Of a DNA stretch of 63,951 nucleotides, positions 16,262-24,072 are shown piece by piece. Under the pieces are notes generated by a model. It was not told where the DNA came from, did not search any database, and saw only the letters and a list, made by a program, of their open reading frames with translations. Every line of letters begins with the position of its first letter. The first letter of the stretch is position 1. A program made the translations under genes and the position numbers. This DNA comes from an uncultured Micromonospora sp. (GTDB lineage Bacteria > Actinomycetota > Actinomycetes > Mycobacteriales > Micromonosporaceae), in the NCBI GenBank assembly GCA_937951935.1, contig CALGAM010000105.1, positions 1-63,951 of the forward strand, written 5' to 3'.

Positions 16262-16300
16262 CGGGTGGTTTGGGCCTTCGGACGGAGGAGGGTTCGAGCC

Positions 16301-17455
16301 TTGAGGCAGAGGTTGGCACGCGTACTCGGTGGCGTTGCCCTGGTGGCGCTTGTCGCTGGTGGAGCGGCCTGCTCCGGCGGCGGGGACGATGCTGCCGATG
16401 GCGCCTGCGGCTACAAAATCGCCTTTTTCGGCGCGCTGACGGGTTCGTCCGCGGCGCTCGGTATCAACGAGAACAACGGCGTGAAACTCGCCGTCGATCA
16501 GTACAACAAGGCCAACCCGGACTGCAAGGTCGAGCTGGTGGAGCTCGATTCGCAGGGCAGCCCGGACCAGGCGCCGCAGCTGGCCCAGCGGGCGATCGAC
16601 GACGAGAAGATCCTGGGTATCGTCGGCCCGGCCTACTCCGGTGAGTCCGAGGCGGCGAACCCGCTGTTCGCCGAGGCCGGCCTGGTGCACATCACGCCCT
16701 CCGCCACCCGGCCGAGCCTGGCCGACCAGGGCTGGAAGACGTTCTTCCGGGTGGTCGGCAACGACCTGAGCCAGGGCCCGGCGGCCGGCCAGTACATCAA
16801 GAACGTGCTCAAGTCCGACAAGGTCTTCGTCATCGACGACCAGTCCGCGTACGGCGCGGGCCTGGCCGACGAGGTCAAGAAGGTGCTCGGTCCCGCGGTC
16901 GTCGGCTCCGACAAGGTGCAGGGCGAGGGGAAGCAGAGCGACTTCTCCGGTGTCGTGACGAAGGTGAAGAACTCCGGTGCGACCGCCGTCTTCTACGGCG
17001 GCTACTACCAGGAGGCCGGACTGATCCGTAAGCAGCTCACCAACGCGGGCGTGACGGCGCCGCTGGTCGCCGGCGACGGTGTCAACGACCCGGCCTACAT
17101 CACCACCGCCGGCCAGGCGGCGGCCGAGGGCACCATCCTCACCTGCCCGTGCCAGCCGGCCACCGCGGCCCGGGGCAGCTTCGTCAGCGACTTCAAGGCG
17201 CTGAACGGCAGCGAACCGGGCACCTACAGCGACACCGCGTACGACGCGGCGAACATCCTGCTCGCCGGGATCAAGGCCGGTAAGAAGACCCGTGCCGACC
17301 TGCTGGAGTTCGTCCGGGGCTACACGGGCGAGGGCGTCGCGGCGAGCTACAAGTTCACCGACAAGGGCGAGCTCGACCCCGCCCAGGTCAAGGTCTGGGC
17401 GTACAAGGTCCAGGGCGGCCAGGTCGTGCCGGATCAGGAAATCCCGAAGGCCTGA
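16301..17455 (+). CDS. livJ: Branched-chain amino-acid ABC transporter, substrate-binding lipoprotein
   Basis: 384 aa from the TTG at 16301, a type I periplasmic-binding protein of the LivJ/LivK class that captures branched-chain amino acids or related compounds. It has a signal peptide ending in AGGAAC (lipobox), then the ligand-binding signature FFGALTGSSAALG, and GIVGPAYSGES near the cleft. The TTG follows GGAGGAGGG (16284-16292) by 8 nt. An in-frame TTG at 16241 lies inside the leader dyad and is unlikely. It is the first gene of livJHMGF and is separated from livH by a strong hairpin, so binding protein can be made in excess. Confidence 0.92.
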   Translation: MRQRLARVLGGVALVALVAGGAACSGGGDDAADGACGYKIAFFGALTGSSAALGINENNGVKLAVDQYNKANPDCKVELVELDSQGSPDQAPQLAQRAIDDEKILGIVGPAYSGESEAANPLFAEAGLVHITPSATRPSLADQGWKTFFRVVGNDLSQGPAAGQYIKNVLKSDKVFVIDDQSAYGAGLADEVKKVLGPAVVGSDKVQGEGKQSDFSGVVTKVKNSGATAVFYGGYYQEAGLIRKQLTNAGVTAPLVAGDGVNDPAYITTAGQAAAEGTILTCPCQPATAARGSFVSDFKALNGSEPGTYSDTAYDAANILLAGIKAGKKTRADLLEFVRGYTGEGVAASYKFTDKGELDPAQVKVWAYKVQGGQVVPDQEIPKA

Positions 17456-17471
17456 CCCGTTTGTTTGCTGA

Positions 17472-17521
17472 CGATCCCGGGTGCGGCCGACAGCGACCGT
17501 GCCCGGCCGCACCCGGGATCG
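17472..17521 (+). terminator. 17-bp hairpin between livJ and livH (attenuating)
   Basis: Arms 17472-17488 and 17505-17521 are perfect 17-bp complements (CGATCCCGGGTGCGGCC) around a 16-nt loop. Placed after the binding-protein gene but inside the operon, it probably acts as a partial terminator or 3' stabiliser, giving more binding protein than permease. Confidence 0.72.
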
Positions 17522-17549
17522 CCCCAAGCCAAACCTGGAGCACGATCCG

Positions 17550-18500
17550 GTGGACTTCGACGGACTGTTCTCCCACTTCGGAGAACTCACCACGACGGGC
17601 CTGGCCCAGGGTGCCATCTACGCCTTGGTCGCGCTTGGCTACACCCTGGTTTACGGCGTCCTGAGACTCATCAACTTCGCGCACTCCGAGGTCTTCATCT
17701 CGGGTGCCTTCGCAGCCATCTGGACCTGGGGCGTTCTGGGTCTCAACCAGGACTCCGAGGTCAGTGGGCTCGGCTCGATAGTGCTGTACCTTCTGATCGC
17801 CATGGTGGTGGCGGCGTTGGCCTCGGCGCTGACCGCCACCGTGATCGAGCGGATCGCCTACCGGCCGCTGCGTCGGCACAACGCGCCACCGCTGGCATTC
17901 CTGATCACCGCCATCGGCGCCTCGATCGCCATCTCCGAAGCCTTCGGCATCTTCACCCGCCGGCTGCCGCAGGGGGTGCCGAACCTGGTCAGCAACGAGC
18001 CGCTGTTCCACATCGCCGGAACACCGGTCCGGATCATGGAGGTGCTGATCATCGGCGCGGCGTTGGCGATGATGGTCGGCCTTGACATCTTCATCAACCG
18101 CACCCGACTCGGGCGGGGCATCCGGGCGGTGGCGCAGGACCCGGACACCGCGGCGCTGATGGGCGTCAACCGGGACCGCACCATCCTGCTGGTGTTCATC
18201 GCCGGTGGAACCATGGCCGGGGTCGCCGGGATGCTGTACGACATCCGGATCGGCGCGCTGACCTACAGCGTCGGGTTCCTGCTGGGCCTCAAGGCGTTCA
18301 CCGCGGCGGTCCTCGGAGGTATCGGCAACCTGCGGGGCGCCCTGCTCGGCGGGCTGTTGCTCGGCCTGGTGGAGAACTACGCCTCGGGCCTGTTGGGTAC
18401 GCAGTGGAAGGACTTCGCCGCCTTCGTGGTGCTGGTCGTGCTGCTGATGTTCCGGCCGACCGGGCTGCTCGGCGAGTCGCTGGGGAGGGCGCGGGCGTGA
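17550..18500 (+). CDS. livH: Branched-chain amino-acid ABC permease LivH
   Basis: 316 aa, an eight-helix integral membrane permease. The family motif GAIYALVALGYTLVYGVLRL near the N terminus and the EAA-like loop GRGIRAVAQDPDTAALMGV are visible, as is GLKAFTAAVLGGIGN. It pairs with LivM to form the membrane channel. The GTG at 17550 follows GGAG (17537-17540) and starts the conserved region at the right place; earlier in-frame codons lie in the upstream hairpin. Length is normal for LivH. Confidence 0.94.
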   Translation: MDFDGLFSHFGELTTTGLAQGAIYALVALGYTLVYGVLRLINFAHSEVFISGAFAAIWTWGVLGLNQDSEVSGLGSIVLYLLIAMVVAALASALTATVIERIAYRPLRRHNAPPLAFLITAIGASIAISEAFGIFTRRLPQGVPNLVSNEPLFHIAGTPVRIMEVLIIGAALAMMVGLDIFINRTRLGRGIRAVAQDPDTAALMGVNRDRTILLVFIAGGTMAGVAGMLYDIRIGALTYSVGFLLGLKAFTAAVLGGIGNLRGALLGGLLLGLVENYASGLLGTQWKDFAAFVVLVVLLMFRPTGLLGESLGRARA

Positions 18501-18576
18501 GCGGGCGGAGCGGATGGACCATCCCGTCCAGCGCGACCGGGCTGTGGCACGGCGCCGGGCGAAGTGGAGCAGAGGC

Positions 18577-19686
18577 ATGAGCGGCATCACGGAACGAATT
18601 CGAACCTTCCGGCAGGCTGCCGGTGACCGGTGGCGGGCCGCGCCGCGCTGGGTGCGGTGGGCGGTGCTCGCCGCGGTGATCGTTTTCTTCTACGCCCTGC
18701 CGAACAAGGAGTTCTACCAGTACCTCGGGCCGATCCCGACCACCGAGTCCAACTTCGGCCAGGTGCTGTTCACGGTCTCCATCTACGTCCTGCTGGCGGT
18801 GGGGCTCAACGTCGTGGTCGGCTTCGCCGGCCTGCTGGACCTCGGCTACTTCGGGTTCTTCGCGGTCGGTGCCTACACCGTGGCGGTGCTGACCTCGCCG
18901 AGCAGCGACATCAAGACCCTGTGGCCCTGGCTGGCCGTGGTGCCGATAGCGATCGCGCTGACGACGGTCTCCGGCGTCGCGCTCGGTACCCCGACCCTGC
19001 GGTTGCGCGGCGACTACCTGGCGATCGTCACCCTCGGCTTCGCCGAGATGATCCGGATCGCCGCGACGAGTTCCTCGTTCCTGAAGGGACAGCGGGGGTT
19101 CAACCAGATCCCGCACCCGCCCGGCCACTACGCCGACGGTCGGCCCATCTTCGGTGTGCTGGACCCCCGCCCGTACTACTGGTTGGTGTTGACCCTGATC
19201 CTGCTCGTGGTGTTCGGGGTGCGGAACCTGACCCACAGCCGGGTAGGCCGGGCCTGGGTGTCGATCCGGGAGGACGAGGACGCGGCGCAGCTGATGGGGG
19301 TGCCGACGTTCAAGTTCAAGTTGTGGGCGTTCGCCATCGGGGCGGCCATCGGTGGCCTGGCCGGGGCGCTCTACGCGGGCAAGCAGAACTTCGTCAACTC
19401 GCAGAACTTCGAGCTGCTCAACTCGATCATCATCCTGGCCGCGGTGATCCTCGGCGGCTCCGGCAACATCGTGGGCGCGATCGTCGGCGGCGGCCTGGTG
19501 GCGTACCTGATCGAGCGGTTCCGCGGCATCGAGGTGTTCGGTGTCGAGCTGTACGAGTTCCGTTTCCTCGCCTTCGGCGTGATCCTCATCATCATGATGA
19601 TCTTCCGTCCGCAGGGCCTCATCCCGAGCCGCCGACGGGCGGCGGAGCTCAAGGACCGACGCAAGGAGGTGATCGTCGGTGGCTGA
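18577..19686 (+). CDS. livM: Branched-chain amino-acid ABC permease LivM
   Basis: 369 aa. A cytoplasmic N-terminal tail of about 45 residues precedes the helices. Family marks are GLNVVVGFAGLLDLGYFGFF, TLRLRGDYLAIVTLGFAEM and the cytoplasmic loop GRAWVSIREDEDAAQLMGV. It is the second channel subunit with LivH. The ATG at 18577 follows GGAG (18566-18569) by 7 nt; an in-frame ATG at 18514 lacks an SD. Its 3' end overlaps livG by 8 nt. Confidence 0.94.
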   Translation: MSGITERIRTFRQAAGDRWRAAPRWVRWAVLAAVIVFFYALPNKEFYQYLGPIPTTESNFGQVLFTVSIYVLLAVGLNVVVGFAGLLDLGYFGFFAVGAYTVAVLTSPSSDIKTLWPWLAVVPIAIALTTVSGVALGTPTLRLRGDYLAIVTLGFAEMIRIAATSSSFLKGQRGFNQIPHPPGHYADGRPIFGVLDPRPYYWLVLTLILLVVFGVRNLTHSRVGRAWVSIREDEDAAQLMGVPTFKFKLWAFAIGAAIGGLAGALYAGKQNFVNSQNFELLNSIIILAAVILGGSGNIVGAIVGGGLVAYLIERFRGIEVFGVELYEFRFLAFGVILIIMMIFRPQGLIPSRRRAAELKDRRKEVIVGG

Positions 19687-20548
19687 GACGGGGCAGAGGC
19701 CGGTGGTGCCGGCGCAGGCCGGCCCGGCCGCTCCGCAGGGCGCGCCGACCGTCGGGCACACGACGGGGGTCGGTCGTGAGCCGCTGCTCGAGGTGGACAA
19801 CGTCACCCTGCGCTTCGGTGGTGTGGTGGCGCTGGACAGGGTCAACTTCACCCTGTACAAGGGCGAGATCCTGGGTCTGATCGGCCCGAACGGCGCCGGC
19901 AAGACCACCTGCTTCAACGCGATGACCGGCATCTACCGCCCGAGCGAGGGGGAGATCCGGTTCCGGGGCGAGCGGATCACCGGGAAGAAGCGCCACCAGA
20001 TCACCCGGATGGGCATGGCCCGGACGTTCCAGAATATCCGTCTTTTCCCGGACATGACCGCCGCGGAGAACGTCCAGGTCGGAGCGGATGCCCACCACCG
20101 GACCAGCGTGATCTCCGCGCTGTTCCGGCTGCCCCGGCACTGGCGGGAGGAGCGTGACGGCCGGGAGAAGGCCGAGCGGTTGCTGGACTTCGTCGGTATC
20201 CGGCACCGGATGCACGAGATGGCCCGCAACCTGTCGTACGGCGAGCAGCGCCGGTTGGAGATCGCCCGTGCGCTCGCCACCGATCCGGTACTGCTGTGCC
20301 TGGACGAGCCGGCGGCGGGCTTCAACCCCGCGGAGAAGGAGGAACTGCTCCAGCTCATCCGCAAGATCCGGGACGAGGGCATCACGGTACTGCTGATCGA
20401 GCACGACATGCGCCTCGTCATGGGCGTGACCGACCGGATCGTCGTGCTGGAGTTCGGAAAGAAGATCGCTGAAGGGCTCCCCGCCGAGGTTCGTGAGGAC
20501 CCACGGGTGATCGCCGCCTACCTCGGAGTGCCGGAAGATGCTGCTTGA
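19679..20548 (+). CDS. livG: Branched-chain amino-acid ABC ATPase LivG
   Basis: 289 aa. ATP-binding subunit with Walker A GPNGAGKTT, Q-loop TFQN, an ABC signature in the LSYGEQRRLEIARAL form, Walker B LLCLDEPAAG and a switch His in LIEHDM. An N-terminal Pro/Ala/Gly-rich tail of about 35 residues precedes the ATPase core and is longer than in E. coli LivG. The GTG at 19679 lies within the end of livM and follows AAGGAGGTGATC, an almost full anti-SD match. It overlaps livF by 11 nt. Confidence 0.95.
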   Translation: MAETGQRPVVPAQAGPAAPQGAPTVGHTTGVGREPLLEVDNVTLRFGGVVALDRVNFTLYKGEILGLIGPNGAGKTTCFNAMTGIYRPSEGEIRFRGERITGKKRHQITRMGMARTFQNIRLFPDMTAAENVQVGADAHHRTSVISALFRLPRHWREERDGREKAERLLDFVGIRHRMHEMARNLSYGEQRRLEIARALATDPVLLCLDEPAAGFNPAEKEELLQLIRKIRDEGITVLLIEHDMRLVMGVTDRIVVLEFGKKIAEGLPAEVREDPRVIAAYLGVPEDAA

Positions 20549-21248
20549 GCTCGAGAACGTCAGCCTTCACTACGGGCGCATCCAGGCGTTGCACGGGATC
20601 AGTCTCACCGTCGACCAGGGTGAGATCGTGGCCCTGATCGGCGCGAACGGTGCCGGCAAGACCACGACGATGCGGGCGATCTCCGGCATCCGGCCGATCT
20701 CCGCGGGGCGGATCCGCTTCGACGGCGAGGACATCTCCCGGCTGCGGGCGGACCTGCGGGTCCGGCGAGGACTCTGCCAGGCGCCGGAAGGGCGGGGCAT
20801 CTTCCCCGGGATGACCGTCATGGAGAACCTGGAGATGGGTGCCTACACCCGGCAGGACCGGGCCGAGGTGGCCCGGGACCTGGACCGGGTGCTGGAGCTC
20901 TTCCCCCGGCTCGCCGAGCGGCGCAAGCAGCCCGGTGGCACCCTCTCCGGCGGTGAGCAGCAGATGCTCGCCGTCGGCCGGGCCCTGATGAGCCGGCCGA
21001 AGCTCCTGCTGCTCGACGAGCCCTCGATGGGGTTGGCGCCGATGCTGATCCAGCAGATCTTCTCGATCATCACGGAGATCAACTCCCGGGGCACCACGAT
21101 CCTGCTCGTCGAGCAGAACGCCCAGCAGGCGCTGGCTCGGGCGCACCGGGCGTACGTGCTGGAGACCGGGCGGATCGTCAAGAGCGGCACCGGTGCCGAG
21201 CTGCTGCACGACCCCGCGGTGAAAGAGGCGTACCTGGGGGTGGCCTAG
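20538..21248 (+). CDS. livF: Branched-chain amino-acid ABC ATPase LivF
   Basis: 236 aa, the usual LivF length. Walker A GANGAGKTTT, the LivF-specific LCQAPEGRGIFPGMTVMENL segment, ABC signature LSGGEQQMLAVGRAL, Walker B LLLLDEPSMGL and a LVEQNA switch loop are all visible. It forms the ATPase pair with LivG. The ATG at 20538 overlaps the end of livG, indicating translational coupling. It is the last gene of the liv operon; the next transporter begins 34 nt later. Confidence 0.95.
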   Translation: MLLELENVSLHYGRIQALHGISLTVDQGEIVALIGANGAGKTTTMRAISGIRPISAGRIRFDGEDISRLRADLRVRRGLCQAPEGRGIFPGMTVMENLEMGAYTRQDRAEVARDLDRVLELFPRLAERRKQPGGTLSGGEQQMLAVGRALMSRPKLLLLDEPSMGLAPMLIQQIFSIITEINSRGTTILLVEQNAQQALARAHRAYVLETGRIVKSGTGAELLHDPAVKEAYLGVA

Positions 21249-21282
21249 CCGGCCTCGCCCGTTTGGTAACCAGGAGGAGTTC

Positions 21283-22191
21283 ATGTTTTCGACCATGAGA
21301 GGCCGGCGCGGTGCGGTGCTCGGCGTCGCCGGAGCCGCACTGCTCGGCCTGTCCCTTGCCGCCTGTGGTGAGCAGGAGAGCGCCGAGACCCCGGGCGCCG
21401 GCCCGTCGGTGTCCGCGTCGGTGGACGCGGACCTCGCGGCCAGGGTGCCGGACGCGATCAAGGCCGACGGCAAGATCGTTGTTGGCACCGACTCGTCGTA
21501 CGCCCCGGCGGAGTTCCTCGACACCGACGGCAAGACCGTGGTCGGCTTCGATGTCGAACTCTTCACCGCCGTCGCCGCCAAGCTCGGGCTGAAGGCCGAG
21601 TTCGTGTCGGCGAACTTCGGCGACATCATCACCGGGGTCAACTCCGGCAAGTACGAGGTCGGCGTCTCGTCGTTCACCATCAACGAGGAGCGCAAGGCCC
21701 AGGCCAACATGGTCAGCTACTACGAGGTCGGCACCCAGTGGGTGACCCGGAAGGGCAACCCGGCCGGGGTGACGCTGGACAACGCCTGCGGCAAGAAGAT
21801 CGCCGTGCAGAAGGACACCGTCCAGGTCGACGACATCCAGGCGCGCTCGAAGGCGTGCACCGACGCGGGCAAGCCGGCGATCGTCATCGACCAGTTCCCG
21901 GGTCAGGACGCGGCGACCGCCGCGGTGGTGTCCGGCAAGGACGACGCCATGCTCGCCGACTACCCGGTCGGGGCGTACGCGGTCACCCAGTCCAACGGCC
22001 AGCTCGAGCTGCTGGACAAGATGTACGACGCCGCCCCGTACGGCTACGTGGTCGCCAAGGACCAGCTGGCCTTCGCCGAGGCGGTGCGGGACGCGACCAA
22101 GGCGCTGATCGCGGACGGGACCTACCGGGCGGTGCTGGAGAAGTGGCAGGTCGCCGACGGGGCGATCACCGAGCCGGCGATCAACCCGTGA
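21283..22191 (+). CDS. Polar amino-acid ABC transporter, substrate-binding lipoprotein
   Basis: 302 aa, a family-3 (GlnH/FliY-type) solute-binding protein. The signal peptide ends in LSLAACG (lipobox). The family entry motif IVVGTDSSYAPAEFLDTDG and the GFDVELFTAVAAKLGL helix are present, with SSFTINEERK in the hinge region. The ligand is probably an amino acid such as glutamate, glutamine or a cationic one; sequence alone does not decide. The ATG at 21283 follows AGGAGGAG at 5 nt. With only 34 nt from livF it may share the liv transcript. Confidence 0.92.
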   Translation: MFSTMRGRRGAVLGVAGAALLGLSLAACGEQESAETPGAGPSVSASVDADLAARVPDAIKADGKIVVGTDSSYAPAEFLDTDGKTVVGFDVELFTAVAAKLGLKAEFVSANFGDIITGVNSGKYEVGVSSFTINEERKAQANMVSYYEVGTQWVTRKGNPAGVTLDNACGKKIAVQKDTVQVDDIQARSKACTDAGKPAIVIDQFPGQDAATAAVVSGKDDAMLADYPVGAYAVTQSNGQLELLDKMYDAAPYGYVVAKDQLAFAEAVRDATKALIADGTYRAVLEKWQVADGAITEPAINP

Positions 22192-22192
22192 G

Positions 22193-23182
22193 ATGACCGC
22201 CGAGGAAACCGCCACGGAGCGGGCACGGCCGGAGCCGATCAAGGCCGTGCCCGTCCGTCACCCCGGACGGTGGGTGGCCGTCGCGGTGCTGGCCGTGCTG
22301 GCCGCGATGTTCCTGCACGTGCTGCTCACCAACGACGCGTTCCAGTGGTCGTTCATGATCGACCACATGTTCCGGCCGCCGATCATCGACGGTCTGGTCC
22401 GCGGAACGGTGCTCATGACGGTCAGCGCGATGCTGATCGGGGTGGCACTCGGGGTGGTGGTCGCGATCATGCGCCTGTCGCCCAACCCGATCCTGCGTTC
22501 CGTCGCCTGGCTCTACACGTGGTTCTTCCGCGCGGTACCCCGGTTGGTGCTGCTGGCCGTCTTCGGCAACATCGGCATCCTGTGGAACCGCATCGAGTTC
22601 GGGGTGCCCTTCGACACCCACATCGGGAAGCTGTTCGGCATCGACGGTCTTGAGCTGCGGCTGTTCGGCTTCGACTCGCGGGACCTGCTGAGCGGATTCA
22701 TGGCCGGGCTGCTCGGGCTGGCGCTCTCCGAGGCCGCCTACATGGCCGAGATCGTCCGCGCCGGCATCCAGTCGGTGGACCCCGGGCAGACCGAGGCGGC
22801 CGGGGCGCTGGGCATGACCCGGGCCCAGACGTTGCGCCGGGTGGTGCTGCCGCAGGCGATGCGGGTGATCATCCCGCCCACCGGCAACGAGACCATCGCG
22901 ATGCTCAAGGACACGTCACTGCTGATGTACGTGCCGGTCAGCATGGAGCTGTTCTTCCAGCTCGACGCGGTGGGCAAGCGGACCTTCCAGATCTTCCCGA
23001 TGTACGTCGCCGCCTGCCTGTGGTACCTGCTGCTGACCAGCGTCCTGCTGGTGGGCCAGTACTTCCTGGAGCGGCACTTCGGCAGGGGCTACGGCCGGAC
23101 CGGTCCGGCCCGGTTCCGACTGCGTGGCGCCGCCCCGGCCGGCGACGGCGGCGGGGCCAGGGACACGGAGGCGATCCCATGA
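22193..23182 (+). CDS. Polar amino-acid ABC transporter permease
   Basis: 329 aa. A His/Met-type permease with about five or six helices and the EAA loop in EAAGALGMTRAQTLRRVVLPQAMR. This is followed by GNETIAMLKDTSL, typical of amino-acid permeases. The protein carries an insert of about 50 residues (GILWNRIEFGV to FGFDSRDLLSG) and a Gly/Arg-rich C-terminal tail. Only one permease gene is present, so it probably forms a homodimer. The ATG at 22193 follows the previous stop by one base. Confidence 0.92.
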   Translation: MTAEETATERARPEPIKAVPVRHPGRWVAVAVLAVLAAMFLHVLLTNDAFQWSFMIDHMFRPPIIDGLVRGTVLMTVSAMLIGVALGVVVAIMRLSPNPILRSVAWLYTWFFRAVPRLVLLAVFGNIGILWNRIEFGVPFDTHIGKLFGIDGLELRLFGFDSRDLLSGFMAGLLGLALSEAAYMAEIVRAGIQSVDPGQTEAAGALGMTRAQTLRRVVLPQAMRVIIPPTGNETIAMLKDTSLLMYVPVSMELFFQLDAVGKRTFQIFPMYVAACLWYLLLTSVLLVGQYFLERHFGRGYGRTGPARFRLRGAAPAGDGGGARDTEAIP

Positions 23183-23988
23183 CCGGTGCGACGATCCCGG
23201 CCCAGGCGGCGCGGCCGGCGGCCGCCCCGAAGGTGATGGTGCGGGCCGAGAACGTGCACAAGTCCTACGGCCACGTGGAGGTGCTGCGCGGGGTCGACCT
23301 CGAGGTGCGCTCCGGCGAGGTCTGCTGTGTGCTCGGCCCGTCCGGGTCGGGGAAGTCGACCTTCCTCCGCTGCATCAACCACCTCGAGAAGATCAACGCC
23401 GGCCGGATCTGGGTCGACGGCGAGCTCATCGGGTACCGCGAGCGCGGCGGCAAGCTGTACGAGCTGCGGGAGAAGGAGGTCGTGGCGCAGCGCCGGTCGA
23501 TCGGCATGGTGTTCCAGCGGTTCAACCTCTTCCCGCACATGACGGTGCTGGAGAACGTGATCGAGGCGCCGGTACGGGTCCGCCGGGAACCCCGCGCCGT
23601 GGCCCGCGAACGGGGGGTCGAACTGCTCGACCGGGTCGGCCTGGCCGCCAAGCTCGACGCCTATCCCGGGCAGCTCTCCGGTGGCCAGCAGCAGCGCGTG
23701 GCGATCGCCCGGGCGTTGGCCATGCAGCCGAAGGTGATGCTCTTCGACGAGCCGACCAGCGCGCTGGACCCGGAACTGGTCGGCGAGGTCCTGGACGTGA
23801 TGAAGGGCCTGGCCCGGGACGGAATGACCATGATCGTGGTGACCCACGAGATCGGTTTCGCCCGCGAGGTGGGCGACCTGCTGGTCTTCATGGACGGTGG
23901 CGTGGTGGTGGAGTCCGGGCCTCCCCGCGAGGTCATCGCCAGTCCGCGGCACGCGCGGACCCGGGCGTTCCTCGCCAAGGTGCTGTGA
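23179..23988 (+). CDS. Polar amino-acid ABC transporter ATPase (GlnQ type)
   Basis: 269 aa. Walker A GPSGSGKST, Q-loop MVFQRFNLFPHMTV, ABC signature LSGGQQQRVAIARAL, Walker B VMLFDEPTSALDPE and switch VVTHE are canonical for amino-acid importers of the GlnQ/GltL group. A 20-residue Ala-rich N terminus and an insert around GYRERGGKLYELREKE extend the core. Its ATG overlaps the permease stop (ATGA at 23179-23182), indicating coupled translation. A 14-bp hairpin terminator follows the stop. Confidence 0.94.
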   Translation: MTGATIPAQAARPAAAPKVMVRAENVHKSYGHVEVLRGVDLEVRSGEVCCVLGPSGSGKSTFLRCINHLEKINAGRIWVDGELIGYRERGGKLYELREKEVVAQRRSIGMVFQRFNLFPHMTVLENVIEAPVRVRREPRAVARERGVELLDRVGLAAKLDAYPGQLSGGQQQRVAIARALAMQPKVMLFDEPTSALDPELVGEVLDVMKGLARDGMTMIVVTHEIGFAREVGDLLVFMDGGVVVESGPPREVIASPRHARTRAFLAKVL

Positions 23989-23993
23989 CCGTG

Positions 23994-24025
23994 CGTCGGG
24001 CCCGGCGTGGGCGCCGGGCCCGACG
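23994..24025 (+). terminator. 14-bp hairpin ending the amino-acid transporter operon
   Basis: CGTCGGGCCCGGCG (23994-24007) and CGCCGGGCCCGACG (24012-24025) pair perfectly around a TGGG loop, 5 nt after the ATPase stop codon and upstream of the polA promoter. Confidence 0.8.
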
Positions 24026-24058
24026 GGTTCCGGTTCCGGGTCTGTCGGTGTCGGCGAC

Positions 24059-24064
24059 TAGAGT
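24059..24064 (+). promoter_or_regulatory. Leaderless -10 box of polA
   Basis: TAGAGT ends 8 nt before the polA GTG at 24073. No Shine-Dalgarno lies before that GTG, so the message is probably leaderless. Confidence 0.6.
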
Positions 24065-24072
24065 CGCCTATC

